From positions 131,501-195,500 of the forward strand of contig JAPPCR010000005.1 of assembly GCA_028875725.1 (NCBI GenBank): 64,000 bases of DNA, given 5' to 3'. This stretch comes from Acidobacteriota bacterium. GTDB taxonomy: Bacteria; Acidobacteriota; Thermoanaerobaculia; Multivoradales; Multivoraceae. Positions 25,079 to 34,285 of the stretch are shown here, in pieces. Under the pieces are notes generated by a model, which worked only from the letters and a program-made list of their open reading frames with translations, had not been told where the DNA came from and did not search any database. The position numbers and the translations under genes were made by a program. Within the stretch, counting starts at the first letter, position 1. The number at the start of each line of letters is the position of its first letter.

Positions 25079-25627
25079 ATGCGGCACGCGACCGCCCTCC
25101 TGGGGCTACTGGCCGCGTTGCCCTTCGCCGCGCCCGCTTCGGCCCAGGAGACCGACACGCCGCCGAAGGTCGCCATGCCCCCGGCCGAGGGCGAGTACCG
25201 GCCCGGGCTGGGCGTCGAGACGTCCCACGAGTTGGGCGACCCCCTCGGCCGTCCCCTCTCGGGCGAGGAACTCGACCGCGCCGTCGCCGAAGTCGCGGCC
25301 GACATCCGCTGCCCCAAGTGCCAGGCCCTCTCGATCGCCGATTCCGGCGCCGCGTCGGCCCAGGCGATGCGGGCGGAGACGCGGTCCCTGCTCTCCCAGG
25401 GCTACACCCCCGAGCAGGTCGTCGGCTACTTCGAGCAGCGCTACGGCGAGTTCGTTCTGCTCGAACCGCGGGCGCGCGGGCTCAACCTGATCGTCTGGGC
25501 CGCCCCCGCCGCGATCGTCCTGCTCGGCGGCCTGCTCGTTGCCCTGCGACTCCGGCAACGCCGGCGAAGCGCCGACGAGGGCCTCGACACCTACCTGCGG
25601 CAGGTGGAGCAGGAGACGGCGACCTGA
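25079..25627 (+). CDS. ccmH: Cytochrome c maturation protein CcmH
   Basis: 182 residues. An N-terminal signal peptide (LLGLLAALPFAAPASAQ) is followed by an unusually long linker, about residues 25-65. Next come the redox motif IRCPKCQALSIADSGA and a C-terminal helix (LIVWAAPAAIVLLGGLLVAL). It presents reduced apocytochrome c to CcmF. The typical CcmL-type protein is shorter; the extra N-terminal linker is unusual. Confidence 0.92.
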   Translation: MRHATALLGLLAALPFAAPASAQETDTPPKVAMPPAEGEYRPGLGVETSHELGDPLGRPLSGEELDRAVAEVAADIRCPKCQALSIADSGAASAQAMRAETRSLLSQGYTPEQVVGYFEQRYGEFVLLEPRARGLNLIVWAAPAAIVLLGGLLVALRLRQRRRSADEGLDTYLRQVEQETAT

Positions 25628-26562
25628 CTGTCGTCGCGACGATCGCCCTCGTCGCCGCCGTTCTCGCCGGCCTGGGAGTCGGTTTCGCGTTCCTGCCCCG
25701 GGAAGCCGCAGCGCGCGCGGCCGCGCTCGAACTCCAGCGCGCCGACCTCGTGAACCGCCGCGAGGACCTGGTCGCCCGGCTGAAGCAGGCCGGCCTCGAA
25801 GCGGCCGACCGCCAGCGGCTCCAGGTCTCGACGGCACGGGTGCTGAAGGAACTCGACGAAGTCGAGGAGGCGATCGCCGGGATCGCCCCGGACGACATCG
25901 CTCCGGAAAGGGGCGGCAGGACAGGTGCCGGCGCGCCGGCCGGCCGCGCCTTCGTCCAGGCGCACCCCCTGCTCTCGGGCGCTCTGCTCGGCGGCGGCGT
26001 GGTCGGCCTGGTCGCAGCGCTGGTCATCTGGGCGCAGTCCGACGCGCAGCCCGATCCGCAGGCCGAGCAGCAGATGGCGCAAGGCGGCAGCGAGACGGAC
26101 TTCCGCGGCCAGCGGCCGCTCCCGCCCGAACTGGCGCCCCGGGCCGAGGAACTGCAGCGACAGATCGACGCCGACCCCTCGGACCTCGACGCGATGCGCG
26201 CCCTGATGCAACTGATGCTCGCCAACGGCCGCGCCTTCGACGCCTTCCAGATCGCCCAGCAACTACTGGAGATCGCCCCCGAGGACCCGGACGCCCACTT
26301 CGTCTCCGGCATCGTGCGCCTCCAGATGGGCCAGACCCAGATCGCCCTCGACTCCCTGGACCGGTCGCTGCGAAGCGACCCGGGTCACGAGCAGGCAGCT
26401 CTCATGCGAGGTCTTCTGCTGCTCCAGCTCGGCGACCGCGACGGCGCCATCGCGACCTGGGAAGGCGCCAACGCCGCCCGCGCCAGCCCCCGCCTCGAGC
26501 AGGTCGCCGCCATGGCCCGCGAGGGCAGAACGGTCGACGAGATCGTCAACACGCCGCTCTAG
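25624..26562 (+). CDS. ccmI: CcmI-like TPR protein (inferred CTG start)
   Basis: 312 residues. The N-terminal helix (TIALVAAVLAGLGVGFAFLP), a charged coiled region, a second helix near residue 105 (LLSGALLGGGVVGLVAALVI) and TPR repeats (DPDAHFVSGIVRLQMG, PGHEQAALMRGLLLLQLGD) match CcmI, an apocytochrome chaperone. No ATG, GTG or TTG in frame precedes the first helix. CTG 25624 overlaps the ccmH stop (CTGA) and has AGGAG 8 nt upstream. Its stop shares CTAG with the convergent aroK. Confidence 0.82.
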   Translation: MTVVATIALVAAVLAGLGVGFAFLPREAAARAAALELQRADLVNRREDLVARLKQAGLEAADRQRLQVSTARVLKELDEVEEAIAGIAPDDIAPERGGRTGAGAPAGRAFVQAHPLLSGALLGGGVVGLVAALVIWAQSDAQPDPQAEQQMAQGGSETDFRGQRPLPPELAPRAEELQRQIDADPSDLDAMRALMQLMLANGRAFDAFQIAQQLLEIAPEDPDAHFVSGIVRLQMGQTQIALDSLDRSLRSDPGHEQAALMRGLLLLQLGDRDGAIATWEGANAARASPRLEQVAAMAREGRTVDEIVNTPL

Positions 26563-27071
26563 GCGTCCTCGCGACGCAACCCCAGACGCCGGATGATCCC
26601 GGCCGCGACGTCACGTTTGCGCTCCGTCCCCCGGGTTCGTATCCGTACATCGGCCTGGCGGTAGGACTCCAGGCGGCTTACGTACAGCGCCCGGGCCTGG
26701 TCCGGAGACTCGAACAAAGGCCGGCGTTTGTGGGACTGCTGCGCCCGCCGGCTGAGGGCCTCCCACGGCGGGTCGAGCCAGACGCTGGTACCCAGCTCAG
26801 CGATCAGGCGGCGGTTCCGTTTCAGGGTGAACGCCCCGCCGCCGGTGGCGATCACTGCCTCGTCGACCGCGGCGCAGCGTTCGAGCGCGGCCGTTTCGCG
26901 TTCGCGGAACCAGCTCTCGCCGTGTTCGACGATCAGGTCGGCTACCGGCCGCCCCTCGCGCTCGGCGATGTCCGAGTCGAGGTCCAGAAACGTCCAGCCC
27001 AGCGACCGGGCCAGCCGCCGGCCGATCCGGCTCTTGCCGGCCGCCATGAAGCCGACGAGGAAAACGCGCAT
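26559..27071 (-). CDS. aroK: Shikimate kinase
   Basis: 170-residue P-loop kinase phosphorylating shikimate in aromatic amino acid synthesis. Walker A is GFMAAGKSRIG. Substrate-binding DLDSDIAEREGR and the GGGAF loop (VIATGGGAFTL) are present, and the LID Arg lies in RRPLFES. It starts at ATG 27071, 16 nt after a small membrane-protein gene, without a clear ribosome site. Confidence 0.93.
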   Translation of the reverse strand: MRVFLVGFMAAGKSRIGRRLARSLGWTFLDLDSDIAEREGRPVADLIVEHGESWFRERETAALERCAAVDEAVIATGGGAFTLKRNRRLIAELGTSVWLDPPWEALSRRAQQSHKRRPLFESPDQARALYVSRLESYRQADVRIRTRGTERKRDVAAGIIRRLGLRREDA

Positions 27072-27087
27072 GGCGATGCCGAAACGG

Positions 27088-27204
27088 TCAGTCGCCGTGC
27101 TTGTGCGCCCGCTCGCTCCTGAGCGCCCGCACCAGGAAGATCGTGAAGCCGCCCCACACGAAGCCGCCGATCAGGATCAGGACGAGGATGGCGAGCGCGG
27201 ACAT
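27088..27204 (-). CDS. 38-residue single-pass membrane protein
   Basis: Reads MSALAILVLILIGGFVWGGF then TIFLVRALRSERAHKHGD. One hydrophobic helix is followed by a positively charged tail. The FVWGGF-x-x-x-L-x-x-A-x-x-x-E pattern resembles small subunits accompanying sodium-symporter-family (NSS) transporters (MetS-like), but no transporter gene is near. ATG 27204 follows TATAGT/TCTAGT -10-like elements by 13 or 7 nt. aroK follows 16 nt after its stop. The function is a guess. Confidence 0.6.
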   Translation of the reverse strand: MSALAILVLILIGGFVWGGFTIFLVRALRSERAHKHGD

Positions 27205-27243
27205 CGGCCGAACTAGAACTATACGTGAAGCGAATCGGGGCCT

Positions 27244-27930
27244 TCAGGCCAGCGCCCGCAGGAGGCGGCGGCAGGAAGCGGCGAGATCCGTCGGATCGAG
27301 AGCGGAAACGACCGCCACCGCGTCGGCGCCGGCATCGATGACCTGCGGTGCGCGGTCCGCGTCGATGCCGCCGATGCCGATCAGGGGCTTCGATGTGACC
27401 TCGCGAGCCTGGGCGACGCCGGAGAGCCCGACGACCGGGTCGGGCCGTTCCTTCGTCGTCGTCCCGAACACGGGGCCGATCGCGACCGCGTCGACCGCCG
27501 GGTCGGCTTCGGCCTCCGCGGCCTGCCCGCGGCCGTGGGTGGAGTAGCCGATCGGACAGTCGGGAGGGAGCGACAGCCGGGCCGCCGCGGGCGGCAGGTC
27601 GTCCTGGCCGAGATGGAGACCTACGCCGAGACCGGCCCGCGGGCCGCTCGCCGTCAGCGCAGCCGCGATCGCCGCGTTGTCGTTGATCCACAGCAGCGGC
27701 GCGTCGCCTTCGCCGTCTGACCTCTCCTCCAATACTCGCCCCGCGGCCTCGGCCAGGCGCCACGCGGCGAGGTCCGGCACTCCCTTGGCGCGAAGCTGGA
27801 TCCAGCGAACGCCACAGTCCAGCAGGGTGCTAACCGTGCCGGTCACAGCCGTCGGTTCGGCGCCGAAGAAGCCCGTATCGGCGATCGCGTAGAGGCGGTT
27901 CGAAGGCGGGCGCACTCGACTCTCGCTCAT
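27244..27930 (-). CDS. thiE: Thiamine phosphate synthase
   Basis: 228-residue TIM barrel joining HMP-PP and HET-P. It reads RLYAIADTGFFG at the N-terminus, WIQLRAKGVPD, LWINDNAAIA, GLHLGQDDLPP, and GYSTHG followed by AIGPVFGTTTK. All are family landmarks. ATG 27930 overlaps the accC stop (ATGA). Some family members are TenI-like isomerases; the intact INDN and HLGQDD motifs favour ThiE. Confidence 0.88.
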   Translation of the reverse strand: MSESRVRPPSNRLYAIADTGFFGAEPTAVTGTVSTLLDCGVRWIQLRAKGVPDLAAWRLAEAAGRVLEERSDGEGDAPLLWINDNAAIAAALTASGPRAGLGVGLHLGQDDLPPAAARLSLPPDCPIGYSTHGRGQAAEAEADPAVDAVAIGPVFGTTTKERPDPVVGLSGVAQAREVTSKPLIGIGGIDADRAPQVIDAGADAVAVVSALDPTDLAASCRRLLRALA

Positions 27931-29287
27931 CCCTGGTCCAGCCGATCGAGGAATCCGGTATCCAGCTCGGCCTCCGCGAACGGCGGCGACTCGACGATCC
28001 TGCGCATGAGCGGCAGCGTGGTGCGGATGCCGTCGACCTCGAACTCGCGAAGCGCCCGGGCCATCCTCGATGTCGCCTCGGCGCGGTCCTCGCCGAAGGC
28101 CACCACCTTGGCGAGCAGCGAGTCGTAGTGCGGCGGCATTCCGCCTCCTTCGAAACCGTGACTGTCGACCCGGACGCCCGGGCCTGCCGGCGGCCGGAAG
28201 CGGCGCAGCGTGCCGGGCGATGGCGCGAAGGTGTCCGGGTCCTCCGCGTTGATCCGGCACTCGATCGCGTGGCCCGAGGTCTCGATGCCGTCCGGAAGCC
28301 CCAGGGGCTCGCCGGCCGCGGCGACGATCTGGAGCTTGACCAGGTCGACGCCGGTCACCGCCTCGGTGACCGGATGCTCGACCTGAATGCGGGTGTTCAT
28401 CTCCAGGAAGTAGAAGCGGTCGCCATCGACCAGGAACTCGACCGTTCCCGCGTTCGAGTAGCCGACCTGCCTGGCAAGCCGCAGCGCGGCCTCGCCCAGC
28501 GACCCGCGGAGCTCGGAACCGATCGAGGGCGCCGGCGCTTCCTCCAACAGCTTCTGGTGCCGGCGTTGAATCGAGCAGTCGCGTTCTCCGAACTGCAACG
28601 CGCGGCCGAAGGAATCGCCGAAGACCTGCACTTCGATGTGGCGCGGTCGCTCGACCAGGCGCTCCAGCAGGAGCTCGCCGCTGCCGAAGGCAGCCTGGGC
28701 CTCGCTCGCGGCAGCGTCCAGGACCCCTTCGAGACCGGCGCGGTCGCGAATCGCCCTCATGCCGCGGCCGCCGCCTCCCGCCGCGGCCTTCAGCATCAGC
28801 GGGAAGCCCGTTTCTTCGGCCAGCGCCGCCGTCTCCTCGAGCGATGCCGGCACCGGGCCGCCCGGCAACACCGGCACCTCGGCCGCGATCGCGGCATCGC
28901 GCGCCTTACTCTTGTCGCCCAGGGTACGGATCGCGGAGGGCGACGGTCCGATCCAGGTCAGGCCGCAGCGGCCGACGGCGTCGGCGAAGTCCGCGTTCTC
29001 GGCCAGGAAGCCGTACCCCGGATGCACCGCCTCGGCGCCGGTGATGCTCGCCGCGGCGAGCAGGTTCTGCTGGTGCAGGTAGCTGGCCGCCGGCGCCGGC
29101 GGACCGACACAGACGGCCGCGTCCGCCAGGCTCACATGCAGCGATTCCCGGTCGACGGTGCTGAAGACCGCGACCGTTTCGATGCCGAGATCGCGGCAGG
29201 CGCGAATGACCCGGACCGCGATCTCGCCGCGGTTCGCGACCAGGACCTTCCGGAACGGCCGCGCGGCGCGCGCCGGCAGCCCGGCGT

Positions 29288-29291
<4 letters not shown>
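27927..29291 (-). CDS. accC: Acetyl-CoA carboxylase biotin carboxylase (TTG start)
   Basis: 454-residue ATP-grasp enzyme carboxylating biotin on AccB. The N-terminus FRKVLVANRGEIAVRVIRAC, the glycine-rich KAAAGGGGRGMRAI loop, and EMNTRIQVEHPVTE are diagnostic. The open frame extends upstream into accB, but the TTG at 29291 sits in a TTGA overlap with the accB stop and gives a normal-length protein. It is followed by thiE. Confidence 0.93.
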
Positions 29292-29750
<459 letters not shown>

Positions 29751-29764
<14 letters not shown>

Positions 29765-29972
29765 GGTCCGGCACCTCCCGGGCGCGGATTGTAGCCCGCG
29801 GCGGGAGCACTTTCAGACGCTCCAGCGCTTCGCGGGCCCGCCGGTTGGTCGGGTCTGCCGAAAGAACACGCTGGAAGATGGCGATTGCCTCCCTCCGGTG
29901 GCCCTGAGCCAGGTACAGCTCGCCGATCGTCACCGTCGGCTGCGGCGAGGTCGGGCGCTCCCCGGCGGCCAC
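29751..29972 (-). CDS. Small TPR protein upstream of accB
   Basis: 73 residues from GTG 29972. One tetratricopeptide unit is clear: TIGELYLAQGHRREAIAIFQRVLSADPTNRRAREALERL. There is no signal peptide. It starts 11 nt after the PKD lipoprotein stop and overlaps accB by 14 nt, so it is probably co-transcribed and coupled. Function is unknown. A GTG at 29933 is an alternative start. Confidence 0.6.
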
Positions 29973-29983
29973 GGCCCGGCGGC

Positions 29984-30916
29984 CTACTGGCCCGTGACCT
30001 GGACGAACTTCGTCACCTCGTCGGACCCGAGCGAGTTGGTGGCCCGGAAGGTGACCGCGTAGGTGCCCGGCTCGTCGTAGGTGTGCGTCGGGTTCTGGCG
30101 CGTGCTCGTGTTGCCGTCGCCGAAGTTCCAAAGCCAGCTCGTCGTGCGGCCGTCCGTCGTGTCCTCGAAGGCGACCAGCAGGTTGCGGGTGTTGAAGGTG
30201 AAATCCGCTCGCGGCAGCCGCTGAATCGCCACGCTGACGTTCGTCGTGACGAGCTGGCCGCCGCCGCTGCCGACATCCACGCCGACCTCGAAGCTGTCCC
30301 CCGACACCGTGTCGAGATCGCCCGAGGTGACGACGAGCCGGTCCGACGCCGTGCCGTCCGCAGCCGTCGAGATCAGCCCGCCGCCCGAATCGAGCGTGCC
30401 GATCTCCGTCCGGAAGTTGATCTCCGCCTTGTCGAGCGGCTGGCCGCGGTCGTCGCGCACGATCGCCAGCAGATCGGCCTCGCCCCCGGTTTCGGGCACG
30501 CTGTTCGGCGTCACCTGCACGGTCACCGAAGCCGGCGACAGGCCGAGCTGCACGTCGATCGTCGCGGTCTCGGAACCGCCTGTGTTGGCCGACACCGTCG
30601 CGACCCCGAACTGACCGTCGGCCTGGAGCATCGCCAGCGCCTCTCCCCTGTCGTCGACGCCGACACTGGGCGGAATCGTGCCGAGCGTCGTCGTGAGACG
30701 AATCAGGGTGCCGCGGCTGACCGGCGTTCCGTTCGGCCTCAGCGCGACGACCCGAATCTCCGCGCTCCCGTCCGAGGGAATGCGGTCCGGATTCGCACTG
30801 ATCGTGATCAGCGTCCCCGACGGGGCAACCGGACTCGTCTTGTCGCACGCCGCGAAGATCGCCAGCGACAGACTGGCGGCAAGCACGGCAAGCAGGTTTC
30901 GGCGCCGGTTCTCCAT
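29984..30916 (-). CDS. Lipoprotein with Ig-like (Big_1) and PKD domains
   Basis: 310 residues. The lipobox is AIFAAC (Cys24). Two Ig-like repeats follow, about residues 35-125 and 128-215, each with PxSVPExGG or DGSAEIRVVALRPNG phrases typical of Big_1/invasin domains. A C-terminal PKD domain contains WNFGDGNTSTRQNPTHTY and GTYAVTFRATNS. It is a cell-surface adhesion or carbohydrate-binding candidate. It has its own TATACT -10 and is paralogous to the adjacent upstream gene. Confidence 0.85.
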   Translation of the reverse strand: MENRRRNLLAVLAASLSLAIFAACDKTSPVAPSGTLITISANPDRIPSDGSAEIRVVALRPNGTPVSRGTLIRLTTTLGTIPPSVGVDDRGEALAMLQADGQFGVATVSANTGGSETATIDVQLGLSPASVTVQVTPNSVPETGGEADLLAIVRDDRGQPLDKAEINFRTEIGTLDSGGGLISTAADGTASDRLVVTSGDLDTVSGDSFEVGVDVGSGGGQLVTTNVSVAIQRLPRADFTFNTRNLLVAFEDTTDGRTTSWLWNFGDGNTSTRQNPTHTYDEPGTYAVTFRATNSLGSDEVTKFVQVTGQ

Positions 30917-30926
30917 CTCTCGAATC

Positions 30927-30932
30927 AGTATA
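30927..30932 (-). promoter_or_regulatory. -10 element of the PKD lipoprotein gene
   Basis: TATACT on the minus strand (30932-30927) ends 10 nt before ATG 30916. There is no ribosome site, consistent with a leaderless mRNA. Confidence 0.5.
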
Positions 30933-30964
30933 CGAACGCTGCCGGAAGAGCGTCTAGGAAGCTG

Positions 30965-31654
30965 CTACTCGCCAGAGGGCTGGGAGCTGAAGACACGGAC
31001 CAGCCTCGTCACTTCGTCCGACCCCACCGGGTTCCCGACTCGCAGCGTGACCGCGTAGTGACCGGGCTCCGGGAACGTGTGCGACGGACTCTGGCGGGCA
31101 CTCGTCGTGCCGTCGCCAAAGTCCCAGGACCAGCTCGTGACAAGGCCCGCGGACTCATCGTCGAACGCAACGATCAAATCACCCGGGGCGAGCCTGAAGG
31201 CTGCCTGCGGCCGACGCTGAATGCCGACGCCGACGTTCGACGTGACCAGAGAACCGCCACGGGAGCCGACGGCCACCGCGAGCCGAAAGCTGTTTTCCTC
31301 TACCGCCGCCAGCTCCGACTCAGTCAACGTCAGCCGGTCGGTGGCGGCTCCGCCATCCCCGGCGACGACCAACCGCCCACCCGACTCCAGCGTGCCCGTT
31401 TCCGTCAGGAAGTTCACCTTCGCGTTCTCCAGTGGCCGTCCCCGATTGTCGCGCACGATCGCCAGCAGCTCGACCTCTCCACCGCTCTCGGGCACGCTGC
31501 TGGGAGTGACCTGGAGTGTCACGGATCCCGCCGCAGCCGGAGGTCCCTCCACCTCCGGGTTCGCAGCGAAAGCCGCCGGCCCGAAGCAGACGCCCATCAA
31601 TGCCACCCAAACCGTCGCCGTCAGCACCATATGAATTCGACGTGTTGCGATCAT
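30965..31654 (-). CDS. Secreted Ig-like/PKD protein, paralogue of the next gene
   Basis: 229 residues from ATG 31654, which has AGGAGG upstream. A signal peptide ends near GPAAFAA and has no lipobox Cys. One Ig-like domain (VTLQVTPSSVPESGGEVELL) and a PKD domain (WDFGDGTTSARQSPSHTF) follow, closely matching the C-terminal two-thirds of the neighbour at 29984-30916. The pair is a tandem duplication in which one copy is lipidated and the other secreted. Confidence 0.83.
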   Translation of the reverse strand: MIATRRIHMVLTATVWVALMGVCFGPAAFAANPEVEGPPAAAGSVTLQVTPSSVPESGGEVELLAIVRDNRGRPLENAKVNFLTETGTLESGGRLVVAGDGGAATDRLTLTESELAAVEENSFRLAVAVGSRGGSLVTSNVGVGIQRRPQAAFRLAPGDLIVAFDDESAGLVTSWSWDFGDGTTSARQSPSHTFPEPGHYAVTLRVGNPVGSDEVTRLVRVFSSQPSGE

Positions 31655-31738
31655 TCCGTCCCCTCCTTGACTTAGTTCTGACCTCATCTCCGACCGTCAA
31701 GGATCTCTACGGAGCCGCACCGATTCCCGTCTACTGGA

Positions 31739-31799
31739 GCCGGCCTAGCGGCCGGCACGTCTCTCTAGCCGCCTTCGGCGGCGGCGGGTCAGAAGACCC
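31739..31799. repeat. Cluster of three hairpins in the rel-PKD intergenic region
   Basis: Perfect GCCGGCC-TAGC-GGCCGGC at 31739-31756, GCCGCC-TTC-GGCGGC at 31768-31782 and GGGTC-AGAA-GACCC at 31786-31799. They lie downstream of rel and upstream of the PKD gene, so they may terminate rel readthrough. There is no T tract. Confidence 0.45.
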
Positions 31800-31856
31800 G
31801 CGCACCCAGCCTGTACCGACACCCGCCGCACGTCGCCCGCCCGGCGAGATCGTCCA

Positions 31857-32027
31857 GCCTGGAGAGGTCCGGGGAGGGTCCCCAGCGGGCTGGAGGCAAC
31901 CGACTCCCGACGCCGCTACGCCCACCACCGCCGATGTGAAGGGCAGCCGACCGAAGCGAGCGCTCAGTCCCATCCACCAAGAAAGCGCAAGCGGCCGCTG
32001 GGGACCCCTCCCCGGACCTCTCCAGGC
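31857..32027. repeat. 171-nt element with near-perfect 32-bp inverted ends
   Basis: The left arm 31857-31888 and the right arm 31995-32027 are inverse copies differing by one inserted base, separated by 106 nt. The arm begins GCCTGGAGAGGTCC. The element ends 10 nt from the rel stop. No convincing coding frame, transposase or tRNA lies inside. It could be a structured RNA, a rel 3' terminator or a miniature mobile element. The whole 383-nt gap from 31655 to 32037 holds this and the hairpins, nothing else recognised. Confidence 0.6.
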
Positions 32028-32037
32028 GGGCCAGCAC

Positions 32038-34272
32038 CTACGCCGTCGCAGAAGCCGACGAAGACGGTCCCTGGCGGCGCTTCACGGCGCGCACGGCGGA
32101 CAGATTCTCGAGGGACTCCTGGAGACGGTTGAGGTGCTTTCGGTTGCGCACGTCGACGACGACGTCGATCGCCGCCTCGCCGGCGCCGCGGCTGCGGCTC
32201 TCGATGTGGCGGATGTTGCTGCCCTGCTTGGCGATCGCCTCGGTCACCCGGGCCAGCACCCCGGGGCGGTCCCGGGTCTCGATGACCAGAGTGACCGCGA
32301 ACATCGAGTCGTTGCGACGCGCCCACTCGACCCGAATCTCGCGCTCCGGGTGGTACAGCAGGTTCTGCACGTTGGGGCAGTCGACCGAGTGGACCGACAC
32401 GCCGCGGCCGCGGGTCACGAAGCCGATGATCTCCTCGCCAGGCAGCGGGCTGCAGCAACCGGCGAAGAAGGCGAGCATGTCGTCCTCGCCCTTGACGATC
32501 AGCTTCACCTGGTCGCGCGGCATCACCTTGCTCACCGCGCGGCGCAGGCGGCCGGGCTCCTGGTCCCGGTGTCGCAGCCGCTCTGGCGGCAGCACCGCGC
32601 GCAGCACCGGCTTGACCGACCCGCGGCCGAAGCCGAGCCGGCTGAACAGCTCGTCGACGCCGGAGTAGCCCTCGGCGGCGATGAAGTCCGCCATCTCCTT
32701 CGACTCGAAGATCCGGCGCGGGCTGACCCGGTAGCGACGCAGCTCGCTCGCCAGCAGCGTGCGGCCGATCTCGATCGCCCGCTTCTTCTGCTCCGCGTTG
32801 ATCCAGTGGCGGATCTTGCTGCGCGCCTTCGGCGTGGCGACGATGTTCAGCCAGTCCCGGCTGGGTTCCCGGTTCGGGTTCGTCGTGATCTCGACGATGT
32901 CGCCGTTCTTCAGTCCGGTCCGCAACGGCACGAGCCGGCCGTTGACCCGGGCGCCGCTGCAGTGGTGGCCGAGCTCGGTGTGAATCCGGTAGGCGAAGTC
33001 GAGCGTCGTCGCGCCCCGCGGAAAGGAGAGCACATCGCCCTTCGGCGTGAACACGTACACCTCGTCCGGATACAGGTCGATCTTCAGCGCGCTCATGAAA
33101 GTGCGCGGATCGGGCGTTTCCTGCTGCCACTCCAGCAGTTGCCGCAGCCAGACGATGCTGGCGTCCTTCTCGTCCGCGTCGAGCTGGCCTTCCTTGTAGC
33201 GCCAGTGGGCGGCGACGCCCTCCTCGGCCAGCAGGTCCATCTTCCGGGTCCGGATCTGGACCTCGAAGGGCTGCCCCCCGCGCCCCACCACCGTCGTGTG
33301 CAGCGACTGGTAGAGGTTCGGTTTCGGCATCGCGATGTAGTCCTTGAACCGGCCCGGGATCGGATGCCAGAGCTGGTGGACGACGCCGAGCGCGGCGTAC
33401 GTGTCCTTCACGTCGACGGTGATGATCCGGAACGCCAGGAAGTCGTACAGCTCCGGAAGGTCGATCTGGCGTTGCTGCAGCTTCCGGTAGATCGAGTAGT
33501 AGCCCTTGACCCGGTAGCTGATCTCGCCCTCGATTTCCGTCTTCCGCAACGCCTCCCGCAGGCGCTCGGCGATCCGCTCCGTCGTTCGCCGCGCCCCCTT
33601 GATCCGCTCGTCGAGCTGCTTGCGGAGGTCCCCGTACTGGTGCGGGTGCATGTGCTGGAAGGCCAGATCCTCAAGCAGCCACTGGATCCGCGACATGCCC
33701 AGGCGGTGCGCCAGCGGCGCGTAGATCTCGAGCGTCTCCCGCGAGATGCGCTTCCGCTTCTCCGCCTGCAGGTGCCCCAGGGTCAGCATGTTGTGGAGCC
33801 GGTCGACCAGCTTGACGACGATGACCCGCAGATCGCGCGCCGACGCGAGGATCAGCTTGCGGAAGCTCTCGGCCTGCACTTCGTCGCTGTGGACGTACTC
33901 GTGACGGCCGATCTTCGACACGCCGTCCACCAGGTCCGCGATCTCGGATCCGAACCGGGAAGCCAGATCCTTCTTCGTCGCCCCGGTGTCCTCCAGCACG
34001 TCGTGCAGGAGGCCGACCGCGACACTCGTCTGGTCGAACTTGAGTTCGGCCAGCATGTGGGCGACGCCCAGCGGATGGCTGATGTAGGGCTTTCCCGACC
34101 GCCGCACCTGGCCTCGGTGGGCCAGTTCGGCGAAGTCGACCACGCTGCGCAGCCAGCTTTCGTCGCAGGCGCGCTCGTTCTCCTGGAGGCGGCTCAGGAC
34201 ATCGCCGATCCCCACGTCCCCAGGCTCGCGCAGCGGCGCCGGATCCCGGGGTCGTTCAGCAGCCTGAGCCAT
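32038..34272 (-). CDS. relA/spoT: Bifunctional (p)ppGpp synthetase/hydrolase Rel
   Basis: 744 residues, the long RSH family. The HD hydrolase domain has HDVLEDT (H90, D91). The synthetase domain has RVKGYYSIYRKLQ and the RFKD motif, which marks bifunctional rather than synthetase-only enzymes. TGS (VFTPKGDVLSFPRGATTLDFAY), zinc-finger/CC3-type region (AFFAGCCSPLPGEEI) and ACT domains follow. ATG 34272 has a GGAGG site. It controls the stringent response and lies downstream of secF. Confidence 0.95.
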   Translation of the reverse strand: MAQAAERPRDPAPLREPGDVGIGDVLSRLQENERACDESWLRSVVDFAELAHRGQVRRSGKPYISHPLGVAHMLAELKFDQTSVAVGLLHDVLEDTGATKKDLASRFGSEIADLVDGVSKIGRHEYVHSDEVQAESFRKLILASARDLRVIVVKLVDRLHNMLTLGHLQAEKRKRISRETLEIYAPLAHRLGMSRIQWLLEDLAFQHMHPHQYGDLRKQLDERIKGARRTTERIAERLREALRKTEIEGEISYRVKGYYSIYRKLQQRQIDLPELYDFLAFRIITVDVKDTYAALGVVHQLWHPIPGRFKDYIAMPKPNLYQSLHTTVVGRGGQPFEVQIRTRKMDLLAEEGVAAHWRYKEGQLDADEKDASIVWLRQLLEWQQETPDPRTFMSALKIDLYPDEVYVFTPKGDVLSFPRGATTLDFAYRIHTELGHHCSGARVNGRLVPLRTGLKNGDIVEITTNPNREPSRDWLNIVATPKARSKIRHWINAEQKKRAIEIGRTLLASELRRYRVSPRRIFESKEMADFIAAEGYSGVDELFSRLGFGRGSVKPVLRAVLPPERLRHRDQEPGRLRRAVSKVMPRDQVKLIVKGEDDMLAFFAGCCSPLPGEEIIGFVTRGRGVSVHSVDCPNVQNLLYHPEREIRVEWARRNDSMFAVTLVIETRDRPGVLARVTEAIAKQGSNIRHIESRSRGAGEAAIDVVVDVRNRKHLNRLQESLENLSAVRAVKRRQGPSSSASATA

Positions 34273-34285
34273 AGCCTCCCTCTAC

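Noticed and set aside
31731..31973. 80-codon minus-strand frame in the rel-PKD intergenic region
   Set aside because: It lies over hairpins and the inverted repeat, has no start context and no domain; treated as noncoding.
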